Shown here: positions 22,409 through 33,475 of the stretch, in pieces
How the letters are laid out: each line of letters begins with the position of its first letter
Position numbering within the stretch: position 1 is the first letter of the stretch
NCBI GenBank assembly: GCA_030035585.1
Contig: CM057465.1
Coordinates: 5,245,501 to 5,309,500, forward strand
DNA: 64,000 nt
Source: Dugong dugon
Lineage: Eukaryota; Chordata; Mammalia; Sirenia; Dugongidae
Reading direction: 5' to 3'
Program-made: the position numbers and the translations under genes
The notes under the pieces: generated by a model
Database searches by the model: none
Seen by the model: the letters and a program-made list of their open reading frames with translations, nothing else
What the model was told of the DNA's origin: nothing

Positions 22409-25400
22409 GCCGCGACCGGCACCTAGTGGGACGGTGGCGCGGGCCGGGCGCGGAGCCCCGGGGCTGCGCGCGCCTGGGAGGGCGTCCATTGCCGCTGCCT
22501 GTGCGCCTGGCCGCGCGCAGCGCTAGGTCGGCACTGAGCCTCCGCCTGCGAGCGCGCGCGCTCGGCCCGGGCTGCGGTGCCCGGCGCGGACAGGCTCCCG
22601 GCGCGGAGCTGCAAGCGCGGGCCCTGCTCTCGGTGCCCGGACTTGGCTCCGTGCTCTGCTTCCCGGGCCTCGGCGGGGCCACGCTGCGCTGGGTCCGCAC
22701 CGCCCTCACCACCTTCCCTGCCTGCCGCTGCCTGGAGCTCCCCGGGCCCCGCTGCCCGCGCCGTCCCGTCTGCCTGCGCTTGATGTGCGCCCTGGGGCGC
22801 GCTGCCGGCGCCGTCTCGTTAGGGCTGGCGCTAGAGGCGGCCGCCGGGAAGGCCTCATCGTCTCCGTCGCCGCCAAGCCTGCCCCGGGCTGGGGCGGGGG
22901 CGGCGCGGCGGGCCCGACGGGGAGCGGGCGGCAGCACGAGCCCGCAGTTTCCGCTGCCTAGCTACCAGGTGTCAGTTCCCGAGAACGAGCCGGCGGGCAC
23001 GGCGGTCATCGAGCTTCACGCGCTGGACCCTGACGAGGGCGAGGCAGGGCGCCTGAGCTACCAGATGGAGGCGCTGTTTGACGAGCGCTCCAACGGCTAC
23101 TTTCTCATTGATGCCACCACGGGAGCGGTGAGCACGGCCCGCGCGCTGGACCGCGAGACCAAGGACACGCACGTGCTTAAGGTGAGCGCTGTGGACCATG
23201 GCTCGCCACGGCGCTCGGCCGCTACCTACCTCACCGTCACGGTCAGCGACACCAACGACCACAGCCCGGTCTTTGAGCAATCTGAATACCGTGAGCGCGT
23301 GCGCGAGAACCTCGAGGTGGGCTACGAGGTGCTGACCATCCGCGCCACCGACGGGGACGCGCCCTCCAATGCCAACATGCGCTACCGCCTGCTGGAGGGC
23401 GCAGGCGGCGTCTTTGAGATCGACCCACGCTCTGGCGTGGTGCGCACACGGGCCCCGGTGGATCGGGAGCAGGCGGCCGAGTACCAGTTGCTGGTAGAAG
23501 CCAACGACCAGGGCCGCAACCCGGGCCCACTCAGTGCCACGGCCACCGTTCACATCACTGTGGAGGACGAGAACGACAACTATCCGCAGTTCAATGAGAA
23601 GCGCTACGTGGTCCAGGTGCCCGAGGACGTGGCGGTCAACACGCCGGTGCTGCGCGTGCAGGCCACGGACCAGGACCTGGGCCAGAATGCAGCCATCCAC
23701 TACAGCATCATCAGCGGGAACCTGAAGGGGCAGTTCTACCTGCACTCCCTGAGCGGGAGCCTGGACGTAATCAACCCTCTGGACTTCGAGGCCATCCGCG
23801 AGTACACGCTGCGCATCAAGGCCCAGGATGGGGGCCGGCCTCCACTCATCAACTCCTCGGGGCTGGTGGCCGTGCAGGTGCTGGACGTGAACGACAATGC
23901 ACCTATCTTCGTGAGCAGCCCCTTCCAGGCCGCCGTGCTGGAGAACGTGCCCCTGGGCCACTCGGTGCTGCACATCCAGGCGGTAGACGCGGACGCGGGT
24001 GAAAACGCCCGTCTGCGCTACCGCCTGGTGGACACGGCCGGTGCGGGAGGCGGTGGTGCTGGGCCTGAGGACCCCGCCCCTGGCCCGGACTTCCCGTTCC
24101 AGATCCACAACAGCACGGGGTGGATCACAGTGTGCGCAGAGCTGGACCGCGAGGAGGTGGAGCATTACAGCTTTGGGGTGGAGGCGGTGGACCATGGCTC
24201 ACCGCCCATGAGCTCCTCGGCCAGCGTGTCCATCACGGTGCTGGACGTCAACGACAATGACCCGGTATTCACACGGCCTGTGTACGAGCTGCGTCTGAAT
24301 GAGGACGCGGCGGTGGGCAGCAGCGTTCTGACCCTGCAGGCCCGGGACCGGGACGCCCACAGCGTGATCACCTACCAGCTCACTGGTGGCAACACCCGGA
24401 ACCGCTTCGCCCTCAGCAGCCAGAGCGGCGGCGGCCTCATCACCCTGGCCCTGCCGCTGGACTACAAACAGGAACGGCAGTACGTGCTGGCGGTGACCGC
24501 ATCTGACGGCACCCGCTCGCACACGGTACAGGTCTTCGTCAATGTCACTGACGCCAACACCCACCGCCCCGTCTTCCAGAGTTCCCACTACACGGTCAGC
24601 GTCAGCGAGGACCGGCCCGTGGGTACCTCCATTGCCACCATCAGTGCCACCGATGAGGACACGGGGGAGAACGCCCGCATCACCTATGTGCTGGCGGACC
24701 CAGTGCCACAGTTTCGCATCCATCCTGACACCGGCACCATCTACACCATGATGGAGCTGGACTATGAGGATCAGGCCGCCTACACGCTGGCCATCACTGC
24801 TCAGGACAATGGCATCCCTCAGAAGTCCGACACCACCTCCCTGGAGATCCTCATCCTGGACGCCAACGACAATGCACCCCGCTTCCTGCGTGACTTCTAC
24901 CAGGGCTCCGTCTTCGAGGATGCACCGCCATCCACCAGCGTGCTCCAGCTCTCTGCCACCGATCGGGACTCGGGCCCCAACGGCCGTCTGCTGTACACCT
25001 TTCAGGGTGGGGACGACGGTGACGGGGACTTCTACGTTGAGCCCACATCTGGCGTGATCCGCACCCAGCGCCGGCTGGACCGGGAGAATGTGGCTGTGTA
25101 CAGCCTCCGGGCTCTGGCTGTGGACCGGGGCAGCCCAGCACCCCTGAGTGCCTCGGTGGAGATCCAGGTGACCGTCTTGGACATCAATGACAACCCCCCG
25201 GTGTTTGAGAGGGATGAGCTGGAGCTCTTTGTGGAGGAGAACAGCCCGGTGGGGTCGGTGGTGGCGAGGATCCGTGCCAATGACCCCGACGAAGGCCCCA
25301 ACGCCCAGATCATGTATCAGATCGTGGAAGGCAACGTGCCTGAGGTCTTCCAGCTGGACCTGCTCAGCGGGGACTTGCGCGCCCTGGTTGAGCTGGACTT

Positions 25401-25753
25401 TGAGGTCCAGCGAGAGTACGTGCTGGTGGTGCAGGCCACGTCCGCCCCGCTGGTGAGCCGGGCCACCGTGCACGTCCGCCTGCTGGACCAGAACGACAAC
25501 CCGCCGGTGCTGCCCGACTTTCAGATTCTCTTTAACAACTACGTCACCAACAAGTCCAACAGCTTCCCCAACGGTGTCATCGGCCGCATCCCGGCCCATG
25601 ACCCCGACCTCTCCGACAGCCTCAATTACACTTTCCTGCAGGGTAACGAGCTGAGGCTGCTGCTGCTTGACCCGGCCACGGGCGAGCTGCAGCTCAGCCG
25701 TGATCTGGACAACAACCGGCCGCTGGAGGCACTCATGGAGGTGGCCGTGTCAG
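22201..25753 (+). CDS. CELSR1: CELSR1, first coding exon (cadherin EGF LAG seven-pass G-type receptor 1), 5' partial gene
   Basis: Flamingo-type atypical cadherin and adhesion GPCR of planar cell polarity, acting at cell junctions by homophilic binding with Frizzled/Vangl partners (family knowledge). The exon gives 1184 codons plus one base. Signal peptide about residues 1-27; pre-cadherin region to about 249 with a basic RRARR at 236-240. Cadherin repeats, placed by their calcium-binding linkers: EC1 250-357 (DTNDHSP), EC2 358-463 (DENDNYP), EC3 464-569 (DVNDNAP), EC4 570-689 (DVNDNDP), EC5 690-791 (unusual DANTHRP), EC6 792-894 (DANDNAP), EC7 895-1001 (DINDNPP), EC8 1002-1103 (DQNDNPP), and EC9 from 1104 to the exon end. 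N-glycosylation sequons occur at N551, N637, N781, N1117 and N1142. The start matches the MAPPPP beginning recalled for human CELSR1 and has a good Kozak context. EC9 completion, EGF/laminin-G, GAIN and seven membrane segments lie in exons outside the window. CELSR2/3 are less likely because the similarity to CELSR1 is near-continuous. Confidence 0.95.
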
Positions 25754-25759
25754 GTGAGT
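25751..25759 (+). other. CELSR1: Splice donor of CELSR1 exon 1
   Basis: CAG|GTGAGT is a full-consensus donor, with the intron starting at 25754. The exon ends in phase 1, leaving a G. The family's next residues (DGIHSV in human, from memory) need a GAT codon across this junction, which fits. Reading on past the donor stays open to 26031 but the protein loses all resemblance to cadherins. Confidence 0.93.
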
Positions 25760-27594
25760 GGTCGGGGCAGGAGGAGCCGCTCTGTGGGGACGTGCAGGGG
25801 ACCCACCCGGCGTGCCGGGGCGCATCCCGACAGGGCCCGGCAGTTCTCTGGGGACTTGAGCTCTGCATGGTGCCAGGAGTACCCCCCCGCCTGGGGCCTG
25901 GCAAGTGGGAGAGGCCTACGCTGCTTCATGAGCGTTTTGGCCGGGAGCAGGCCTGGGCTTTTTCAAGTTCAAGGCCTCGGCTCCTTGGCGCTTTTCTCAG
26001 CAGACCGGTGTCTCTTGTGTCCTGCTGTTAAAACCTGGCCTCCGGGGTGATGGGCCGTCTGGTTTGACTGGCAAGTCTCCCAGCCACGTGAGAAGATCAA
26101 AGGTCATTGTCCACCCCACGTGCCAATTAGTTTTCGGGTGGGACGGTTGGAAATTGCCGGACGGGTCCCTGAGTCACCCTGTAATGCAGCTGCGGCTCTC
26201 AGGGACTCCTTCGGTCTCGCTTTGCTGTCTCCTGCAGATAATAACAGTCGGGTTTACATGCGCTTGCTTTGTGTGGAAAGCATAGCCTCGTTTGATCTTG
26301 GCTGTGGCGCTTGCACACGGGCTTCTAATTTGGATGTTACTTAAGAGACCTGCCCAGGTTGGTGGTGGAGCCAGTGTGGGAACCCTCCTCGCCCGGCCCT
26401 GGGGCTGGAGGTGAGCAGCCGGGGAGGAGAGCTCGGCTGGGTCAGTCGAACGCTTGGAGACAGAGTGGTCCCCACGCCAAAGCCCCAGTGGGCCTGCAGT
26501 GCTCGGGGGTGGGGATTGCAAGGCATGGAAGAGAGAGGAGGATTTCGGGGTGCAATAAAGGGCCCCCAGCACCTCTTTGGAAGGGTCTGCTTGCCCCTCC
26601 ACCCAGGGGTGTGAGCCACTGGGGCAGGTGGGCGACCTTAGCAATGAGATCAAAACATCCCCCAGAGCAAGCTCAGATCTGTGGTGGTTGGAGCCAGTGT
26701 TTACGATGAGTTCTTTAAACCGGAAATGATTACCATATTGTATCTCCAGGGAGCTCTGGAAGAATTGACAAAGTTTTTTGAATTACTTTGTTTCCATAGC
26801 TGGCTGAAATTCCTTCTTTCTAGGGGTTGGGTAGTGAACAGGTTCCAGTTGTGGCTCTTTGCTCGTAAGATCTGGAGCTTCTGGGTCCCATTTGGAAGTG
26901 TTGCGATAGGTCAGCATAGGTTTGGCCGCATCGTCTATTTGCAGGTGAACATTTTCGGTTTCGGGAGGGGGTAAGCATGTATGGGGAATACGGAATAGGC
27001 CCTTAGCCGGAGGTGCTGACCAGCGTCACGGCCACTCAGAGCAATGCCCTAGTACTTTTATTTTTAGTTACAGATGGCACAAGACAGTTTCTATCCTAAA
27101 TTCCCACTTGCATTTTCTTACCCTTTTTGTTTTTTCCCGATCCTATCCTACTTCTGCAGTAGTCTTTTCTTTTCCTTGATAAAATGTAGTGGGAGTTTTG
27201 GCCAGTGTAAAAATAGCTTGGCAGAATAATAGAGTTTTGATTTTATGTGGACATGGTGCTTTTAGTGGGAACGAGTCCTCCCTGGAAGCAGGGATGTTGT
27301 GTGACTTGAGCGTGAGGAATGTGGACGGCCATCCTGGTGAGCCCACAGTGGGGACCACAGTCGGAGGAGGGTCGGGGGCTCCACGTCAAGTAGTAACTGT
27401 CTCAGTGATCCAGCCCCTGGCTCTGCATCCTTTGCCAACACACTCTTATAAGAACCAGATACTGGGGCCTCATGTGTCCGTACCCCCAGATAGCAACGAT
27501 GACCTTTTCCTGGGTTCTTAGTGGGTATCAGTCCGTTTTCTACCTTGTTTTTATGCCGTCATTTATTTCTCTGGGAACTGTGAGGGGGAGTGGT

Positions 27595-27690
27595 GGTAAG
27601 CTGCTGCTGCCGTTTTACAGATGACGAAACTGAGGCTCAGAGCCGTTAAGTGACTTTCTCAGTGCCACACAGGATTACAGCCCTAGAGGT
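27595..27690 (-). mobile_element. MIR SINE, antisense fragment
   Basis: 'gttttacagatgacgaaactgaggctcagag' in two overlapping halves is the standard antisense MIR core, followed by 'ttaagtgac' and 'gccacacagg'. Well preserved for MIR. It directly precedes the minisatellite. Confidence 0.75.
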
Positions 27691-27785
27691 GCTGGAGGGA
27701 ACAACGGGGCTGTCTATTAGGTTTTATGGGAGTGATTCCAGGAAAGGCTGTGTGCCTCTAGTGGAGGAGCCTGTTGAGGATGGTG

Positions 27786-28757
27786 CTTCTGGGGGCAGTG
27801 CACCTGGGGGCGGTGCACCTGGGGGTGGTGTACCTGGGTAGGTGCAGCTGGGGGTGGCGTACCTGGGTAGGTGCAGCTGGGGGTGGCGTACCTGGGTAGG
27901 TTGTACCTGGGGGTGGTGTACCTGGGTAGATGCACCTGGGTGTGGTGTACTTAAGTAGGTGCACCTGGGGGTGGTATATCTGGGTAGGTTGCACCTGGTG
28001 GTGGTGCCCTTGGGGAAGCTACACCTGGGGGCAGTGCACCTGGGGGAGCTACTCCTGGGGGCACCTGGGGGAGCTACTCCTGGGGGCGGTGCATCTCAGG
28101 GAGCTACAGCTGGGGGTGGTGTACCTGGGGGCAGTGCACCTGAGGGTGGTGTATCTGGGTAGGTTACACCTGGGGGCAGTGTACCTGGGGGTGGTGTACC
28201 AAGGTAGGTTGCACCTGGGGATGGTGTACCTGAGTAGGTTGCACCTGGGGGTGGTGTGCCTGGGTAGGTGCAACTGGGGGCAGTGTACCTGGGGGAGCTA
28301 CACCTGGGGGTGGTGTACCTGGGTAGGTTGCACCTGGGGATGGTGTACCTGAGTAGGTTGCACCTGGGGGTGGTGTACCTGGGGGTGGTGTACCTGGGTA
28401 GGTTGCAGCTGGAGGCGGTGCACCCTGGGGGAGCTACACCTGGGGGTGGTATACCTGGTTAGGTTGGGGGCAGTGCACCTGGGGGAGCTACATCTGGGGG
28501 CAGTGCACTTGAGGGTGGTGTACCTGAGTAGGTGCACCTGGGGGTGGTGCCCTTGGGGAAGCTACACCTGGGGGCAGTGCACCTGGGGGAGCTACTCCTG
28601 GGGGTACCTGGGGGAGCTACTCCTGGGGGCGGTGCACCTCAGGGAGCTACACCTGGGGGTGGTGTACCTGGGGGCAGTGCACCTAGGGGCAGTGCCCCGG
28701 GGGAGCTACACCTGGGGCGGCGCACCTGGGTAGTATGTGCCTGGGGGCTGGGCCTGA
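27786..28757 (+). repeat. G-rich minisatellite, 15/30-bp unit with higher-order structure
   Basis: About 64 imperfect copies of a 15-bp step alternate mainly between 'gcacctgggggtggt' and 'gtacctgggtaggtt', making a 30-bp composite. Longer blocks recur: the segment starting 'gtggtgccct' at 28001 returns at 28544 (543 bp apart), and 'gttgcacctggggatgg' at 28208 returns at 28327 (119 bp apart). Because 15 is divisible by three, long repetitive open frames appear on both strands; these are artefacts. Runs of three to five G recur along the CELSR1 sense strand. Confidence 0.95.
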
Positions 28758-30250
28758 CGCGGACATGTCCCAGAGTGAGGGCAGTTTACTTCTGGGGCCT
28801 GGGGTTTTAACACAATCATTTTGACTTGAGAAGATAGTGCCGATGTTTTTGTGTAGCCACCAAGTACAAAAGACCAGGTGACAATGTTTTGGGGAGTGAA
28901 TATAGCTAAATGCAAATAGCTGCCATTTTGGGATTCCATCCAGTGATGTAAGATGTTCATTTTATATGCAATGGTTTTCGAATGAGATTTTAAATTCTGT
29001 GATAGGAAGTTTTTTTATGATGAATGCTTCTAAAAGCTGTGTTGGTGTTTTTTAAAGCAGCCTGGCTAATAGCCGAGTGGGAAACATAAGCGCTCTGCGC
29101 GCCCTGCAGCAGTGCTGGGCGTTGGGCTGTTAGTATCGGGGGCAGCGGGAGCCCGGCTTGAACATGTGTGTGCCTGTGGGTTTAGGCCCTTGGTGGAAGA
29201 CTTCCCAGACCCTGTGTGCGTTCAGATCTGCAGATGTGGGAAACAGCAATTGTGAGGTAAAAATAACTGCTTGATGAGTCATTCTGACATGTCAGAAAAC
29301 ACCGCAACTCGGAAAAGGGCGAGACTGAGTGACCTTTCCACATTTACCTCGGTGTGGAGTGAAGGGAGTTACGTCATCCAGGCTTCATAAAGTCTTAACA
29401 AGTGTTTGCCTCGTTAAGTACAGGACATCACAGGGATTTTTAACTAGAAGACTACAGGCAAGGCAATGAGGAACGGGCCCTCTTTCCAGGCATCTTCTGG
29501 GCGCACGGCATTATTTTATTTTTCGGCACTCACAGCGTAGAAAAGAAGCAGCAGATCTTACATTGCTTGGTGGCCGAGCTGGGTTCTCCCCAGGACAGAA
29601 ACTATTTGGGACAAGTTAGGTGCTTTGGAAACAAGCTAACTGTTTAAAGGCAGAGATAATTCTGGACACAGTGGTCAATTAGTAACACACTTTTCGGAAA
29701 CACTGACTCAACAACAAGGAGTGCTTATGTATTTATCGAGCGCCTGCTGTGTACAGCCAGTGTGGTCTGCAGAACAAGCGTGGGAACTTCGCTGCAGGAG
29801 ACAGGGTGGAGGTACACACAGGACTGAATTCAAGGGCAGGGAGGTGACCTGCAGAGTGCAGGAAGGTGGGTGCCGTGACACTTGGGTGTGAATGTGAGTG
29901 TGCGACACGCAGTCCAGGCAGGGACAGGGACCCTGAGTCTGGAGAGGACTGGGTCGTGGAGGGCTTGGTGGCTCTGTGAAGAGGTGGCTTGGGGCTGAGT
30001 GCCAGGGCCACGTGGGAAGGTCTCCGGGGGCAGTAAGAATGGAGGTGGAAGGAGGAGAGAGCAGAGGGAAGGCCTGCAGTCAGCCTGGCTGGTGCAGGGT
30101 GGTGGAGGTGGAGTCGTGGACCAGTGGAGGGGGACTTTGGAGGGTGAGATGGTCAGATGGCGGTGCAGATGGGGTTGCTCACGGCCACGTGCTCCCCGTT
30201 TGGGAAGTTCCCAGCTCGACCTGTCTGAGCAGAGCCAGTTCCCTGGCCCA
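28758..30250. other. Repeat-poor intronic sequence, possible regulatory DNA
   Basis: This stretch is nearly free of recognisable repeats and more AT-rich on its left side than the surroundings. It contains consensus-like sites listed separately (AP-1, a TGACA palindrome) and a CRE-like TTACGTCA at 29369-29376. Long repeat-poor stretches in first introns often hold enhancers; that role is inference. Confidence 0.4.
29275..29297. promoter_or_regulatory. AP-1-like site next to a perfect 16-bp palindrome
   Basis: TGAGTCA at 29275-29281 is an AP-1 consensus. It abuts TTCTGACATGTCAGAA at 29282-29297, a perfect inverted repeat with two facing TGACA half sites of the kind bound by TALE homeodomain proteins. 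Site matches of this length can occur by chance. Confidence 0.3.
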
Positions 30251-30254
30251 CACC

Positions 30255-30400
30255 CGCCCTATGAGTAGTAGGTCCCACTGCTGTTTGCATCTTGTGGATG
30301 CGGAAGCCAAGGCCCTCAGAGGTTCAGTGATGCACCTGGGTCACCCAGCTTGGGTGGCAGAGCGGGACCTGAACCTGGCCGTTTGGCTCCATTCTCAGAA
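30255..30400 (-). mobile_element. MIR SINE, antisense
   Basis: 'gttcagtgatgcacctgggt', 'cacccagcttgggtggcag' and 'gcgggacctgaacctggc' follow the order of an antisense MIR. Diverged. Confidence 0.55.
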
Positions 30401-31650
30401 TAACGGGCTCTGGGGGGTAAGGGGGAGGAAGAGGCTTGTAGGAAGGGGATTCTCTGTGGGGGAGGACCATGAGGCCACCTTTGAAGCCGTGCAGCTGAGG
30501 CACCTTTGAGATGATCAGGAAGGCTTAGACATGCAGGTCACAGAACCTGGAGGGAGGCTGCAGGGGGCCTGGGAGGGTGGGCAGGGGCTGCCGGTGATGG
30601 GGTGACCTCGACCCATAAGGGGCAGGGTCCCCACCTCAGTACTAGCAAACTGGTGGTGTGGGGTCTTCGTCTTCCCCTACCTAACAACCAGGGTGTTGGG
30701 GAGACTGTTTCATAAAATCCAAGAAAAATCTTCAGGCAAGGGAGGGTCCTGGGAAGTGCTCCGAGACCCTCGGAAGGAACCAGACAGGAGGGGTGGGATT
30801 GAAACCACCTCTGAGGGGTAACCAGCACTGTCGATGATGCTAAAGCCCCCACCAGGGCCCAGTGGCACCGTCAAAAAGTCCACTAGGTTTGGGCTGACGC
30901 AGACGCCGCGCATTTTGAAACGTGAAAGCAGAAACCTGTTCTGAACTGGATAGGTGGCCGGGGCGTGGGCCCGGGGCCCTGGCAGTGCGACCGTGCCCGG
31001 AGGCGTGGTGGGTGGCACGGTGCCCAGGGTGCCGTCCTTGCCAGCACTCAGATTCAAACAGCAGTAGATGTTATCATGTGGGACATAGCATGTGGAAAAT
31101 ATTCCTACGTTCAGCCCTGTTCTGTTCAGGCAAAGCCTTGGGGGAAACAGTCCTCTAATTTTTTTTCTGGTCCTGTAAGCTGAATGCACAGGTCCACAGG
31201 AAAGGCCTAGGATTAAGTTCCTGAGTATTGGGGCATGGGGTGCAGTAATAAACCTTTTTAGTTCAGTGCTCCTTGGCTGTCCTCTGGCTTTCTGTGTTTG
31301 TTAGGGAAGGGCGGACAGGTAATTGAAGTGACCCAAGGACCGATGGCAGGAGCGGGGTCCAGGTTGTAACACTGGGGGCCAGTTGTAATGCTGGCCCAAT
31401 GGGGACCAGCATTGCACTCGTGGGCCGCTCCTGGGGGGACCGTGGGGCCCCCTATCTCCTGTGGGCATGGGGCCTGGCACACAGGAGGTGCTTGGCAGAT
31501 ATTTGTGGAATGAGCAGGAAGGGTGTGCAGAGGTGTGGCAGGAGAGAGGCTGGTGGCCAAGGCCGCGTATCTGTCACCTCAATTGGTGGAATAGAAGGGG
31601 CCAATATGGAACAAGAACCCCCCCCCCATTTTAAATCTCTCCACCATGTG
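30401..31650. other. Intronic sequence, no gene seen
   Basis: Mostly unique sequence. A minus-strand open frame at 30710-31189 has no recognisable domain. Confidence 0.4.
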
Positions 31651-31860
31651 CTGGGGTCCCTGTGTGGTGCAAATGGTTAATGTTCTTGGCTGCTAACCAA
31701 AAGGTTGGAGGTTCGAGTCCACCCAGAGGTGCCTTGGAAGAAAGGTCTGGTGATCTACTTCAGAACAATCAGCCACTGAAAACCCTGTGGAGCACAGTTC
31801 TACTCTGACACACGTGGGGTCGCTGTGAGTCAGAGTCCACTTGATGGCAGCTGGTGGTTG
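31651..31860 (+). mobile_element. AfroSINE (type B)
   Basis: Head 'ggtccctgtgtggtgcaaat', B box 'ggaggttcgagtccaccc', body 'aggtgccttggaagaaagg' and tail 'cgctgtgagtcagagtcc' in order. Confidence 0.9.
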
Positions 31861-32119
31861 TGTGTGCTGGGGGTACTTGGCTCCGGGTGGGAGGAGTGGT
31901 CGTTGTTAAGGAAAGCTCCGAGTTGGCAATTCTCCCCCTTGGCTTCAGGTAAGAACGTGCGGATGCCGTGGTCATGAGTTCCCCTTTGGGGCGTGAGTAT
32001 TGCAGAGCTGAGGAAAGCCGGGTGGCAGCCTTCGGGAGTTCTAGTCACTTTAGCGGATGTCTGTTCCCTGGATGTTCTGGGCAGAGGCCCTGGGTAGGTT
32101 CTTTGTTTTTCTTTTCTTT

Positions 32120-32749
32120 TTGTTTGTTTAGTTTTTTAAATTGTGGTAACAACGAATACGGTGAAACCTGTGGGAGCCGGAACTCGACGGCACTGCCTTG
32201 TTTTTCCGGGTCTCCCAAGTTCTCCGCCTCTGACAGGGTGCAGCCTTGCCACTTTGCTACTGCTCGTTTTAGTGGGAAATTCTTGAGTTTGCCTTCTCCG
32301 ACAGGTTTCCGTCTCACACGGGTTCCGGCTTTCGCAGGTTTACCGTCTAACAAAACACTTGCCGATTCATCTGTTCTTACCGGTACAGTTCAGTGACGCT
32401 GGTTACTTTCAGCATCCTCTGCGGCCATAACCACTTCCCTTTTCTGAATTATCCCACCACCACTAACAGAAGCTCAGTGCCCCCTAAGCTAAGAGCCCCG
32501 GTCCTCCTCCCTCCCCCCCGGTACCTGCTAACGAGCTTTGGTCTCTGTGTCTCTGCACGTTCATGTCAGGGGGCTCAGGCAGTTTTGGTCCTTTATGACT
32601 TACTTCACTCAGCAGTACATTTTTGAGGTTCGTTTGTGGGGTGGCTGGTATCAGGGCTTCTTCTCTCTTTACCACTGAGTAATATTCCTTTGTGTGGATG
32701 GACCATGTTTTGTTTGTCCATTCATCTGTTGGTGGACACTTGGGTTTGC
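32120..32749 (-). mobile_element. L1 LINE 3' region, antisense
   Basis: 'cggtacagttcagtgacgc', 'actgagtaatattcctttg' and 'tttgtccattcatctgttgg' are standard antisense L1 3' phrases. The right end is interrupted by an AfroSINE. No frame is kept. Confidence 0.7.
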
Positions 32750-32958
32750 AAGGAGCCCTGGTAATGCAGTGGTTGAGCACTCGGCTGCTAACTGAAAGGT
32801 TGGTGGTTTGAACCCACCCACCGCTCCATGGGATAAAGATGTGGCAGTCTGCTTCCATAAAGATTACAACTTTGGAAACCCTATGGGGCAGGTCTACTCT
32901 GCCCTATAGGGTCGCTATGAGTCGGAATTGACTTGATGATGTGTTTTTAGGTTTGGTG
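32750..32958 (+). mobile_element. AfroSINE (type A, long form) inserted at an L1 edge
   Basis: Head 'aggagccctggtaatgcagt', B box 'ggtggtttgaacccaccc', long-form body 'gataaagatgtggcagtctg' and tail 'cgctatgagtcggaattgac' are all present. It follows the L1 words 'ggtggacacttgggttt' directly. Confidence 0.92.
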
Positions 32959-33058
32959 TGGCACGCAGCGGGGCGTGAATGGCACGTGGCGGGGTGAGAG
33001 CGGCATGTGGCGGCTTGCTGAGCAGCAGGGGTGCTCTTTCTGTGCCATTGTTGTTAAT

Positions 33059-33475
33059 TTTTTTTTCATTATTATTGTGGTAAAATCTGTGTAAGATTTG
33101 CCATTTTCACTATTTTTAACTGTACAATTCAGTGGTACTTGTTACATTTACAGTGTTGTACAACCATCGCCATTATTTATTTCTAAAACTTTCCATCACC
33201 CCAGACAGAAGCTCTGTCTTATCCAACAATAATGCTCCCTTCTCCCCAGCCCCTAGTAGCCACTCGCCTGCTTCCTGTCTCTGTGCATTGCCCATTCTAA
33301 GTATTTCACGTAAGTGGAATCAGACAGTATCTGTCCTGTTGTATTTGGCTTCTTCCATTTAGCATAGTGCGTTTACAGTTCTTCCGTGTGATAGCGTGTG
33401 TCAACGCTTCAATTCTCTTTATGGCTGTGTAATATTCCACGGTACATATGGACCACATTTCATTGTATGCCACTG
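33059..33475 (-). mobile_element. L1 LINE 3' region, antisense
   Basis: Starts at a T-run and reads 'ttgtggtaaaatctgtgtaa', 'ctgtacaattcagtggtac', 'cacgtaagtggaatcagac', 'gtgtaatattccacggtac'. An old L1M-type end, separate from the neighbouring copy. Confidence 0.75.

Noticed and set aside
22972..25599. Two long minus-strand open frames (407 and 466 codons) opposite CELSR1 exon 1, in one frame and separated by one stop
   Set aside because: They mirror the GC-rich sense codons, which seldom produce antisense stops in this frame. The translated text shows no recognisable domain, and strong coding conservation is on the plus strand.
25760..26031. Extension of the CELSR1 frame past 25753 to a stop at 26031
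   Set aside because: A consensus donor at 25754 and the abrupt loss of cadherin similarity show this is intron read-through.
27717..28733. Long repetitive open frames on both strands over the minisatellite (for example 27930-28352)
   Set aside because: The 15-bp unit keeps frames open by arithmetic. The predicted peptides are simple repeats read in several frames at once, and no start context or homology supports them.
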